Shown: positions 7,626 through 15,204 of the stretch, one piece after another
Layout of the letters: the number at the start of each line of letters is the position of its first letter
Numbering within the stretch: the stretch's first letter is position 1
DNA from: Clostridia bacterium
Lineage (GTDB): Bacteria > Bacillota > Clostridia > Oscillospirales > Acutalibacteraceae
NCBI GenBank assembly: GCA_017428525.1
Contig: JAFRQQ010000004.1
Coordinates: 1-64,000 of the forward strand
Direction: 5' to 3'
DNA length: 64,000 nt
The notes under the pieces: generated by a model
What the model saw: the letters and a program-made list of their open reading frames with translations, nothing else
What the model was told of the DNA's origin: nothing
The model's database searches: none
Made by a program: the position numbers and the translations under genes

Positions 7626-9578
7626 ATGGAAAACGAAAAAGAGAAGGCTGAAGTGCTGCAGCCCGTGCCGCAGCCGGCGCCGAAGCCGGCCAAAAAGTCG
7701 CCGCAGTTCACGTTTGACCGCAAGACGCTTGCACTGGCCGTGCTGGCGGCGATCAGCGGCGTGCTGAGCATTTTCTGGGGACTCTGGGGCATGTGCCGGA
7801 TCGGCTGGGCCATCGCCTTTGTGTTCTATTGGATCTCCGCCACGGTCGTGCTTGCCGAGCGCGACATCCGGCCGGGCGGCTATGCGATTTGCAGCGGGCT
7901 CTGCGCGGCGGCGCTTTCCGCGGTGTTTGTGCTGACGGATAATCCGGTCGTCTGCGGGTTTTCGTTTGTTGCCATGCTGCTGCTGGCCGTGGTCTGGTTC
8001 ACCGGACTGCGCGGGCAGAAGGTGCCGGCGGGCGACCTTGCGCTGATTCCGCACACTGTGCGGCCGATCGTGCGCGGCGTCCGGTTTGCGCCGGCGGCGG
8101 TGCGCGCTTTGCTTTCGGGCGAGAGCGACCGCAAAAAGCGGGTGGTGCAGGCGCTGGTCGGCGCGCTGTGCGCGGTGCCGGTACTCGCCGCTGTGCTGCC
8201 GCTGCTCATGCGCTCGGATGCGGCCTTTGAAGGGCTGATCGGCGGCATTTTCGTCGATTTCTGGCTGCGGTTCCTGCAGCTGATCCTGTCGCTTCTGCTC
8301 GCGGCGCTGCTGTTCAGCTTTGCGCTCACGCTGCGGCAGGTGCCGCCGGAGGAGACGGTGAAGCGCGAAAAACGTGGCATTGCAACGCCTGCGCTCGTCG
8401 CCTTCCTTGCCGTGCTGAGCATCTGCTATGTTGCCTATCTGTTCTCGCAGCTGGCCTATTTCTTCAGCGCCTTTTCCGGCATTTTGCCGGCGGACTACAC
8501 CTTCAGCTTCGCAGCCTATGCGCGGCGCGGCTTCTTTGAGCTGTGCGCGATCGCGGCGATCAATCTCTGCGTGATGTTTGTGACGGTCATTTTCGCGCGG
8601 GGCGAACGCCCGCCGCTGGCCGTGCGCATTCTGAACTGCTTCATCGGCCTGTTTACCCTCCTGCTGATTGCGACCGCGCTGTCCAAGATGGTGCTCTATA
8701 TCCGCCATTACGGCATGACCGTGCTGCGCGTGGGCACCGGCGCGTTTATGATCCTGCTCGCGGTGACGTTTATTGCGATGCTTCTGCGCTGCTTCCTGCC
8801 GCGGGTGCGGGTGCTGCAGACCGCGTTGCTGACGGCGGGCGTGATCCTGCTCGTGCTCGGCGCGGGAGATATGAACACACGCATTGCGGATTATAACTGC
8901 AGCGCGTATCAGACCGGGAAGCTCGCGAGTGTGGATGTGGACTATCTGGCCTCGCTGGACGCGGCGGGCGTGCCTGCGCTGATCCGGCTGACCGAGGACC
9001 CGGAGGTGGCCGATCTTGCGAAGATCCGGCTGGGCGAGTATGTGGAGATGGAGTCGGACGGCACCTATACCGAAAGCGGAGAATTTCAGCGGACGGGATG
9101 GCTCGTGCAGCACTTTTATGAAATGAATCTGCCGCTGATCCGCGCACACCGCGCAGCCGACGCCTATCTTGCGGCGCATCCGGACTTTTTGAAGGAAGCC
9201 CGCGCGCTCCGGGATGCGAAGATGCTCGAGGAGAACGGCGGCGCCCGGGGCGGCGATCTCTGCGCGCCGGAAAACGTGGGCGAATGGGTGCTGTCGGAGG
9301 CGAACGATCTGACGACGGTGCAGGAGGTGTTCGGCACGGCCGAAGGCATCCTCTTCCTGCGCTCGGACGATTCCTTCTATCTGCAGTTCGGCCCGGACTT
9401 CACCGGCACGGGCGGCTATGCGTTCAACCAGTATGGAGAAGAGATCGGCGCCTTTTTCAACACCGCAAAGGATAATCACCTTTACGATATGCACCTGGAG
9501 CTGCTGGCGAACGGCGAGCTTGCCATGCAGTGGGAGGAGCTCAATATCACACTTTACTGGCAGCGTGCGGAAGCATAA
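7626..9578 (+). CDS. DUF4173-like polytopic membrane protein
   Basis: 650 residues. A charged and proline-rich N-terminus (1-35) is followed by roughly 12 hydrophobic segments to about residue 425, then a soluble C-terminal region (about 440-650). YAAYARRGFFEL-like text (FAAYARRGFFELCAIA, near residue 300) and the overall layout match DUF4153/DUF4173 proteins of Firmicutes. The role is unknown. GGAGG lies before the ATG, which is one base beyond the stop of the Xre gene, so it is the third gene of that operon. The C-terminal part probably lies outside the membrane and may bind something, but I see no motif. Confidence 0.7.
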   Translation: MENEKEKAEVLQPVPQPAPKPAKKSPQFTFDRKTLALAVLAAISGVLSIFWGLWGMCRIGWAIAFVFYWISATVVLAERDIRPGGYAICSGLCAAALSAVFVLTDNPVVCGFSFVAMLLLAVVWFTGLRGQKVPAGDLALIPHTVRPIVRGVRFAPAAVRALLSGESDRKKRVVQALVGALCAVPVLAAVLPLLMRSDAAFEGLIGGIFVDFWLRFLQLILSLLLAALLFSFALTLRQVPPEETVKREKRGIATPALVAFLAVLSICYVAYLFSQLAYFFSAFSGILPADYTFSFAAYARRGFFELCAIAAINLCVMFVTVIFARGERPPLAVRILNCFIGLFTLLLIATALSKMVLYIRHYGMTVLRVGTGAFMILLAVTFIAMLLRCFLPRVRVLQTALLTAGVILLVLGAGDMNTRIADYNCSAYQTGKLASVDVDYLASLDAAGVPALIRLTEDPEVADLAKIRLGEYVEMESDGTYTESGEFQRTGWLVQHFYEMNLPLIRAHRAADAYLAAHPDFLKEARALRDAKMLEENGGARGGDLCAPENVGEWVLSEANDLTTVQEVFGTAEGILFLRSDDSFYLQFGPDFTGTGGYAFNQYGEEIGAFFNTAKDNHLYDMHLELLANGELAMQWEELNITLYWQRAEA

Positions 9579-9594
9579 ATAAGGGGGAAAGAGA

Positions 9595-10290
9595 ATGAAA
9601 ATGATGAAAAAAGCGTTGGGAATCGTATGCCCGATTATGCTGATTGTTTCTTTGCTGGTTGCATTATCGGCCTGCGGGCAGTCCGCAAACTCTCGATCGG
9701 TCATTGAGTTTTTAGAAAAGGAAGGAAAGCCCACCTGCAACGACATCATTTATAGCCGAACCGACCGTTACGGCAACTCGTTTGCCAACCAATACACGCT
9801 TAATTATCAGTCATCCTCAAAGGGAATTGTAAAAAAAGAGCGCGGTTCTGATTCTGTTCGTGTTTACAAAGATGCAGATACGATCAATTTTGTTGAAGAA
9901 CGATACACTTTTCTGCAACCGTTCCTATATGGCAATTCCGACAATCCGGCGCTCTGGTATCTGGACGACGAATCCTGTATTCGAAAAATCTGTATTACGG
10001 TCAAAAACGGTTTCGATGAAGGCGAAGAAATCGAATTGACGGAACCGCTTCGCCATGAAATGCAGGAAGCCCTTGTCCGGCAGTACCGGGAGCAATTTGA
10101 TGCAGATGCCGTCCGGGATCAGAATGCGCAGCGCAGCGCGTATGTCACAGTCTATTTCAAGGATGTGAATGCCTCTGTTGAGGCGTCTGTCATTGTGTGG
10201 CTGACCGACGGCACGCCGGCGCTGAGCAAAGACTTTCATTTTACGCGGCTTCCGGCTGCATTCACAGAATTGCTCGGCCAATCTCAATAA
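9595..10290 (+). CDS. Putative lipoprotein of unknown function
   Basis: 231 residues. A type-II signal peptide is visible with lipobox LSAC; the lipid-modified Cys would be residue 27. The mature part is polar, with repeated aromatic strands, and matches nothing I recognise. It begins 16 bp after the DUF4173 gene with a GGGGGAAAG site, so it may be the last gene of that operon. Base composition is clearly less GC-rich than the genes before it. Confidence 0.6.
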   Translation: MKMMKKALGIVCPIMLIVSLLVALSACGQSANSRSVIEFLEKEGKPTCNDIIYSRTDRYGNSFANQYTLNYQSSSKGIVKKERGSDSVRVYKDADTINFVEERYTFLQPFLYGNSDNPALWYLDDESCIRKICITVKNGFDEGEEIELTEPLRHEMQEALVRQYREQFDADAVRDQNAQRSAYVTVYFKDVNASVEASVIVWLTDGTPALSKDFHFTRLPAAFTELLGQSQ

Positions 10291-10321
10291 TCAGCGCCGT
10301 TCCGGCGCTCCGTTGCGGCAG

Positions 10322-10349
10322 CATGCCGCGCGTTTGCCGGCGGCATGCA
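10322..10349. repeat. GC-rich inverted repeat
   Basis: GCATGCCGC at 10322-10330 and GCGGCATGC at 10341-10349 form a 9-bp stem with a 10-nt loop. There is no T-run. It may still end the upstream transcript or be part of the degenerate intergenic repeat that follows at 10384. Confidence 0.4.
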
Positions 10350-10383
10350 CAGTAAAACCGGCGATGCAAAAGCAGCCTCTTTC

Positions 10384-10425
10384 ATTGAGAGAGGTGTCGA
10401 GCAAAGTGAGACGGAGGGAGTTATG
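10384..10425. repeat. Possible degenerate intergenic repeat element
   Basis: The stretch GAGAGAGGTGTCGAGC ... GAGACGGAGGGAGTT resembles the arms of short palindromic intergenic repeats I recall from gut Clostridia (AGAGAGGTG... and ...CGGAGGGAG flanking a variable hairpin). Here the central palindrome is poor, so this looks like a decayed copy. Confidence 0.35.
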
Positions 10426-10477
10426 CTGTTTTTGGGTGATGCTGTTTACGCCTTTATAACAAGAAGAAGGAGTAAAA

Positions 10478-10921
10478 ATGGATATTCGTGAATTTTATTA
10501 CCTTACTGGTTTTCAACTGTTGGGATTACTTTTCAATTGTATTTTTGTTTTCCTTCCAATCTCAGCAATTGTGATTCCTGTTTTGATGAGAAGAAAAGGC
10601 ACATCCTTGAAAAAGGCACTTGGTACCGCTTGCGTGCTGGCTTTCATTGCCTGTCTGCCACATATTTACCTTTTTCTCTTTGAGGATTTGAATGATGTTT
10701 ACTATTATTTAGGGGCTTTCTTGCTGCTATCTCTTCCTATTTCAAATGCAATCATTCTTTTGATTTTTGAAATCTATAACATCATTCATAAAAGAGAAAA
10801 ATGGAAAAGAACCATTTTGATTTTTACTGTCTTAGAAATCGTGGCTCTTCTCCCGATCATATTTGTAAAACTATTCGTAACGCCGGAGACATTGCTGAAT
10901 ATCTTTAGTTCTCAGAATTAG
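10478..10921 (+). CDS. Small membrane protein, low-GC
   Basis: 147 residues with four clear hydrophobic segments (about 12-36, 48-66, 76-100, 112-132), rich in I, L and F. AAGGAG is well placed before ATG 10478. No family recognised. Its codons use A and T at third positions far more than neighbours, suggesting recent acquisition. It stands alone between a repeat remnant and the secreted protein at 10986. Confidence 0.6.
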   Translation: MDIREFYYLTGFQLLGLLFNCIFVFLPISAIVIPVLMRRKGTSLKKALGTACVLAFIACLPHIYLFLFEDLNDVYYYLGAFLLLSLPISNAIILLIFEIYNIIHKREKWKRTILIFTVLEIVALLPIIFVKLFVTPETLLNIFSSQN

Positions 10922-10985
10922 CACGCGGAGCGCTGAAACAGCGTTCCTTACACGATAAGCTGCCATATAATATAGAAAGGGAGAA

Positions 10986-12140
10986 ATGAAAATGATGAGA
11001 AAAGCCCTGGCTTTGCTGCTCTGCGCGGCGCTTCTGATCGGCGCTGCCGTTCCGGCCATTGCGCAGGAGCCTGCGATGCGCGACGATTGCCTTTCACTGG
11101 ATATCGCATTTGACAAAGAGACCTACAGCCTGTTTGACGAAGTGAACGCAACGGTCACGGTCACGAATCTCACCGACCGGCCGCTGGGCAGTGTGGAGCT
11201 CACGTCCCGATCCGATACGCTGGAAAGAAGCTACACGGAGGACTGGGGCAGGGTGATCCATTTGCTCGACTGCGGGGCCTCCGAAACGCTTGCCCTGCGC
11301 TGGCATCTTTCCGCCCGGTCGGACGAGCTCGGCTTTTTTACCCGCCTGTTGCTGCGGCTGTACAACCTGCTCGGGGGATTCCGGTTGCTGTTTTCTCACC
11401 TGGGCGGCACGAAGGTGACGGAGAAGACAGACGGGACCTGGATCGCGCAGGTGGATTTCGGCCTGTTCGGCAAGCAGACGCTGACCTTCTGTGCCGACTA
11501 TATCGCGTATGAAACGGATGCGGAAACAATCGCCTCGGCCGTTGCGCTCTATAACAGTGCCGATCGGGAAAACCTGCTGTTCCCGCTTGTGGTTCCGTCG
11601 TTTGTGCAGGACAGTGTGAAGATGAACGGCGCAGCATATGAATTGCCGGAAACCTTGAAAACAGACGCGATTCAGGCGTTGACAGTCAGCGCGATCCGCA
11701 CAGGCCTGGAGATGAAGCATGCCGCGCTTTCACCGGCGGCGGTGCGCGGCGCAGCGATTTCCGAAGAGGAAGAAGGCGTTGTGCAGATTGATCTGCTGCT
11801 CTGCGAAGCAACGGATAGATTTGACGCAACGATGGAGAACGGCGGCGCGGCCGCGCAGGGCATCTGGACCTTCGGCAGTCTCAGCGCTGTTTTTGACGCA
11901 TTGGGGATCGAGGTGCTGTCCGGCGCGGAGACGATCACGATGATCTATCCGCGGCAGTTGGCGACGCTCCTCGGGTACGCCGACGGAACGGCGTTTATGG
12001 ACGGCAGAAACGATCAGGCGATCCTGCGCATCGGCGACGCGCAGCTTTCCATGGACGGCCGGACGGTCGCGGTGAAGGAGTTTGAAGCCGCGCTGCAGTT
12101 CGGCTTCTTCCTCCTTGACCCCACGATTTTTGAAGACTGA
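10986..12140 (+). CDS. Secreted protein of unknown function
   Basis: 384 residues. Residues 1-26 form a Sec signal peptide (cleavage near AIA-Q). Residues 35-110 look like an Ig-like or CARDB-type beta domain (LDIAFDKETYSLFDEVNATV, TVTNLTDRPL), then comes an amphipathic helix (LGFFTRLLLRLYNLLGG, about 114-130) similar to the C-terminal tails of other exported proteins in this window, and then a second domain to the end. No enzymatic motif seen. It is GC-rich, unlike the gene before it. It converges on an Xre gene with a shared hairpin at 12171-12203 between them. Confidence 0.6.
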   Translation: MKMMRKALALLLCAALLIGAAVPAIAQEPAMRDDCLSLDIAFDKETYSLFDEVNATVTVTNLTDRPLGSVELTSRSDTLERSYTEDWGRVIHLLDCGASETLALRWHLSARSDELGFFTRLLLRLYNLLGGFRLLFSHLGGTKVTEKTDGTWIAQVDFGLFGKQTLTFCADYIAYETDAETIASAVALYNSADRENLLFPLVVPSFVQDSVKMNGAAYELPETLKTDAIQALTVSAIRTGLEMKHAALSPAAVRGAAISEEEEGVVQIDLLLCEATDRFDATMENGGAAAQGIWTFGSLSAVFDALGIEVLSGAETITMIYPRQLATLLGYADGTAFMDGRNDQAILRIGDAQLSMDGRTVAVKEFEAALQFGFFLLDPTIFED

Positions 12141-12170
12141 GCCGCACCGGCCGGAATAATGACAGAATCA

Positions 12171-12203
12171 AAAAAGGACGAAGCGCGCAGCTTCGTCCTT
12201 TTT
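12171..12203. terminator. Bidirectional terminator
   Basis: Stem AAGGACGAAGC / GCTTCGTCCTT with a 5-nt loop, A-run before and T-run after, so it can end transcripts from both sides. Confidence 0.85.
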
Positions 12204-12453
12204 ACAACAAATTTTCCGGAAACAATTGGTCAAGCGCGACGTTCAATGCCCGACGAAAAAACAGCAGCTCGATGTCAGTCAGAAATCGTTGGCCGGATTC
12301 GATGCGCTGGACGGCGTTCTTGTCGATATCCAGCCCGATGAGCTGGAGCCGGTCCGCTAGTTCGCGCTGCGACAGGCCGGCCGCCTTGCGCAGGGCGGCG
12401 ATCCGCAGACCGCAGTAATTGTTGCGCCCGTCCGGCGTTTTGTTGATAAACAT
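12202..12453 (-). CDS. Xre-family regulator divergent from the C1 peptidase
   Basis: 83 residues. Residues 14-70 carry the canonical Xre helix-turn-helix (GLRIAALRKAAGLSQRELAD, then N-A-V-Q-R-I-E-S-G-Q-R), ending with a LDQLF motif. It is divergently transcribed from the secreted C1 peptidase. A 19-bp palindrome at 12486-12504 overlaps both a possible -35 box of this gene and that of the peptidase; a second copy lies at 12539-12557. The natural reading is that this protein binds these sites to control itself and the peptidase. That link is inference. Confidence 0.8.
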   Translation of the reverse strand: MFINKTPDGRNNYCGLRIAALRKAAGLSQRELADRLQLIGLDIDKNAVQRIESGQRFLTDIELLFFRRALNVALDQLFPENLL

Positions 12454-12485
12454 GGAACCCTCATTCTCATTTATTTTTTTAAATT

Positions 12486-12504
12486 TGACATTTACTACTT
12501 GTCA
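12486..12504. promoter_or_regulatory. Operator-like palindrome 1 (19 bp)
   Basis: TGACATTTACTACTTGTCA. It shares the frame TGACATTnACTnnnTGTCA with the copy at 12539-12557. It covers the TTGTCA -35 box (12499-12504) of the rightward promoter and a TTGACA (12505-12500) on the other strand. Confidence 0.65.
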
Positions 12505-12527
12505 ACAATGAAATTGTATGCTATAAT
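12499..12527 (+). promoter_or_regulatory. Strong sigma-A-type promoter of the C1 peptidase
   Basis: TTGTCA at 12499-12504, 17-bp spacer, TATAAT at 12522-12527; start of transcription expected near 12534, inside the second palindrome. Confidence 0.75.
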
Positions 12528-12529
12528 TC

Positions 12530-12566
12530 TCTGCGATATGACATTCACTGAATGTCATATCGCAGA
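12530..12566. promoter_or_regulatory. Perfect 37-bp palindrome containing operator copy 2
   Basis: Two 18-bp arms (12530-12547 and 12549-12566) are exact inverted repeats around a single C. The core TGACATTCACTGAATGTCA (12539-12557) matches the palindrome at 12486-12504. It spans the predicted transcription start, so it may be a repressor site or, as RNA, a 5' hairpin on the peptidase mRNA. Confidence 0.7.
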
Positions 12567-12678
12567 AAGATTTCAAATGACATCATCGAAAAGAAGGGAG
12601 GAGTCATTCCGTAGATGACGTTGGAAACGACGTTGATCTTTGCTTTTTTGGGACTTGAAAATGAAAGGAGTCATAACC

Positions 12679-14922
12679 ATGTCAGTTTGCAAAAAATTCA
12701 TTTCAGTTTTCCTTGCGCTCTCATTGTTGACGGGATTTGGACTATTGAATTGTTCAACGATTGTTGCCTATGCGGAAGAAGAAAGCATCGACCAGGAGAT
12801 TTCGCCGTTTGATTCGGATATGTCCGACCCTTATAATCCGGTTTATTACGATGAAAACGGAAACGAAGTCGATATGGCAGCGCTCAAAGCCGAGCTTGAT
12901 GTTGGAAATCCAGACCCCGGCCCGGTTAGCCTGCCGGCATCTTATGACGCCAGAAACGATCATCTGATAACAAATGTTAAACACCAGGGCAATTATGGTA
13001 CCTGCTGGGCGCACGCCACGATGAGCTGCCTTGAAGCGGACGCAATAAAAAAAGGCTATTATACAGAGAGTAACGCCGATTTTTCGGAAGCGCATCTTGC
13101 GTGGTTTGAAAAAAACCCCGTTGATTCGATTACTGGCACAAGCGCGAACGACGGTAACAACAATACGGTCGTGTCAAACATCTGGAAAACGGGCGCATTT
13201 AACATAGGAGGATATAGCTATTCTGCCATTGCAACTCTCTCCCGCATGGAGGGCGTTGCGCTTGAGCGGGACTATCCATATAATGATGTAAAAAACCATT
13301 CCGACAATCTTTACTCTGACAATCAAAGGTATGATACCGGGTCGGGGCTGATTGCTGATTCAATGGTTGCATTGGAAGGGCAGAAGGAAATAAAACAGTG
13401 GATAAAGGATCACGGAGCAGCTTTTTGCGGCTACAACAGCAGTTCATCAACCGTGAATGGGAACGCATATTATACCAAATCAAACAAAATCACCCATGCA
13501 GTTACGATTGTGGGCTGGGACGATAATTATTCCGTGAATAATTTTAAAGCCGGAAACCGTCCTTCCAATAACGGTGCCTGGCGGGTAAAAAATAGTTGGG
13601 GAACCGACTGGTGCGATAACGGTTATTTTTGGATGTCCTATGAAACGACACCTGCATATTATTTTGGCTTTACTGTCAGCAAATGCGAAGGAATAAAAAA
13701 CAATTATACTTATAACGGAGTCCGAGCGGATGAATATGAAGTGAAAGTGCCTTCAAATTGGCTGACCGCAAATGTTTTTGAAGCAAAAGGAAATGAAAAG
13801 CTTTCAAAAGTATCATTTTACACAGGCCAGAGAAATCTTGATGTTGATATCAAAATCTATAAGCTGGAAAAGGGGTTCCGTGCCCCTATATCTGGGAATC
13901 TGGTTTATATGGCGTCTGAAACATACCGCAACGAAGGTTATCACACCGTAAATCTGAACAAAAAAATCGAATTGGCGCAGGGACAGCTATTTTCGGTTGT
14001 TATTGAGTATAACACATCAGCAGCCAAGATGATTATTAAATGTGAATCACCAAAAGGCGACAGTCGCTTTGTTTCTAAAAAAGGCGAGAGCTGGTTCGGA
14101 TATGGCGGCGATTGGATTGATACAAGTGTGCTGGGCTATGGCAACAATTACATAAACGCGATCACGGAATCATCTTCCGGTTCGTCAACGCCTGCTGAAC
14201 AGCCGGGTGTATCGGCGTCTCCTTCAAACGTAACAATTGAAAAAGGTGAGACGAAATCCATATGCGTTGCGTTTTCACCGTGGAAAACCGGCAATTATAA
14301 TGTTCACACCGAGTGGGTCGAAGAAGAGATCATTTCGTGTGAGTATGAGCCGGCGATCAGCGGCCTCAGCAGCAGCGTGTTCTATAACGGAGTTGCCAAG
14401 CTCAACATCAAGGGACTGAAAGCAGGAACAGCTGAAATAAAAATAAAACTTCTCGACCCTGCTTCTTCGGGCGCTGTTTTGGACACGTTCAGCGTTCACG
14501 TCACCGTTAAAAACAAAGCAGACTATGGTACTATAAAGGTTTCAATCAGAGAGCCGGCTACAACCAATATCCTCAAGGGTATGGACACGCTGCGCCTTCA
14601 TGCGACTGCCGAGAATCTTCCGGCAGGCGCCGAATTGGCATGGGCCTTCGATGGGAATATACTTAGCGGCGAATGCGTTGACTGCATGGTAAACGGACAT
14701 CCGGATAATTGCCATTGTGTATATCTTGAAGGGAAAAATCAAGGAACGGTGACTGTTTATTGCGTTGCAGTAGATGCAAACGGAAACTTCTTAACGTTCA
14801 ACGGGAATGAGATATATGATAGTGTTGAAATCACTGTCACATCACCCGGGTTCTTTATTCGCATTATCGACTTTTTCTTAAAACTGTTCGGAAGTAAATA
14901 TGGAATCGACTATGATGCGTAA
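12679..14922 (+). CDS. Secreted C1A papain-like cysteine peptidase with lectin-like domain
   Basis: 747 residues from ATG 12679 (AAAGGAG 10 bp upstream; an in-frame ATG at 12640 lacks a site). Signal peptide 1-32 (AYA-EE). The peptidase domain, about 85-340, has the oxyanion Gln103 and catalytic Cys109 in QGNYGTCWAHA, His273 in ITHAVTIVGWDD and Asn305 in VKNSWGTDW, so it should be active. A lectin-like domain of the kind that follows C1 peptidases in Clostridia occupies about 350-475. Two beta-rich Ig-like regions follow to about 720. The protein ends with an amphipathic hydrophobic tail (FFIRIIDFFLKLFG). It lies in AT-richer DNA than most neighbours, suggesting acquisition. Likely role: degradation of host, diet or competitor proteins at the cell surface. 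Confidence 0.9.
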   Translation: MSVCKKFISVFLALSLLTGFGLLNCSTIVAYAEEESIDQEISPFDSDMSDPYNPVYYDENGNEVDMAALKAELDVGNPDPGPVSLPASYDARNDHLITNVKHQGNYGTCWAHATMSCLEADAIKKGYYTESNADFSEAHLAWFEKNPVDSITGTSANDGNNNTVVSNIWKTGAFNIGGYSYSAIATLSRMEGVALERDYPYNDVKNHSDNLYSDNQRYDTGSGLIADSMVALEGQKEIKQWIKDHGAAFCGYNSSSSTVNGNAYYTKSNKITHAVTIVGWDDNYSVNNFKAGNRPSNNGAWRVKNSWGTDWCDNGYFWMSYETTPAYYFGFTVSKCEGIKNNYTYNGVRADEYEVKVPSNWLTANVFEAKGNEKLSKVSFYTGQRNLDVDIKIYKLEKGFRAPISGNLVYMASETYRNEGYHTVNLNKKIELAQGQLFSVVIEYNTSAAKMIIKCESPKGDSRFVSKKGESWFGYGGDWIDTSVLGYGNNYINAITESSSGSSTPAEQPGVSASPSNVTIEKGETKSICVAFSPWKTGNYNVHTEWVEEEIISCEYEPAISGLSSSVFYNGVAKLNIKGLKAGTAEIKIKLLDPASSGAVLDTFSVHVTVKNKADYGTIKVSIREPATTNILKGMDTLRLHATAENLPAGAELAWAFDGNILSGECVDCMVNGHPDNCHCVYLEGKNQGTVTVYCVAVDANGNFLTFNGNEIYDSVEITVTSPGFFIRIIDFFLKLFGSKYGIDYDA

Positions 14923-15124
14923 ATGGTAATGCCTGAAAAGCGGTCCGGTTTTTCGCTGAACTGAAAGCGAGTTTGAGGATTCAAACCACAATTACAAGAA
15001 GTGATTGCTTGGTTGCCGAGGACTGCCTGGAGTCTTTTCAGCAAGAGGAACAAAGATTCAATGACGAATGCATTGCAAGAAACGAAACAATTAACCCTAT
15101 AAAAAACGACGACATACTAAAGCG
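14923..15124. other. Intergenic AT-rich stretch without a convincing gene
   Basis: Between the C1 peptidase and the next hairpin I see only a 62-codon frame that would need a TTG start and has no ribosome-binding site or recognisable product. It may be a fragment of an acquired gene. Confidence 0.4.
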
Positions 15125-15149
15125 CGCCGCCTGCATTTTGCAGGCGGCG
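15125..15149. terminator. GC-rich hairpin between convergent genes
   Basis: CGCCGCCTGCA / TGCAGGCGGCG with a 3-nt loop; weak T content on either side. Placed to end both the peptidase transcript and the leftward flavoprotein transcript. Confidence 0.55.
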
Positions 15150-15204
15150 TATTTCGGATAAACATATTCGATGTTTTGGTACTCATTCATTAAAAAGGCG
15201 TCGT

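Noticed and set aside
7494..9749. A 751-codon minus-strand frame
   Set aside because: Antisense shadow of the DUF4173 gene; composition (H, R, Q rich) is typical of such shadows.
12530..12566. Palindrome as the terminal inverted repeat of an insertion sequence
   Set aside because: No transposase and no partner repeat; position at a promoter start fits an operator or RNA hairpin better.
12615..12812. A 65-codon frame with AAGGGAGGAG upstream, overlapping the start of the C1 peptidase
   Set aside because: Spacing from the site to its ATG is poor and the peptide lacks any recognisable feature. The GGAGTCAT copy near it may be a duplicated leader segment.
14973..15161. A 62-codon frame after the C1 peptidase
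   Set aside because: Needs a TTG start, has no ribosome-binding site and runs into the terminator-like hairpin.
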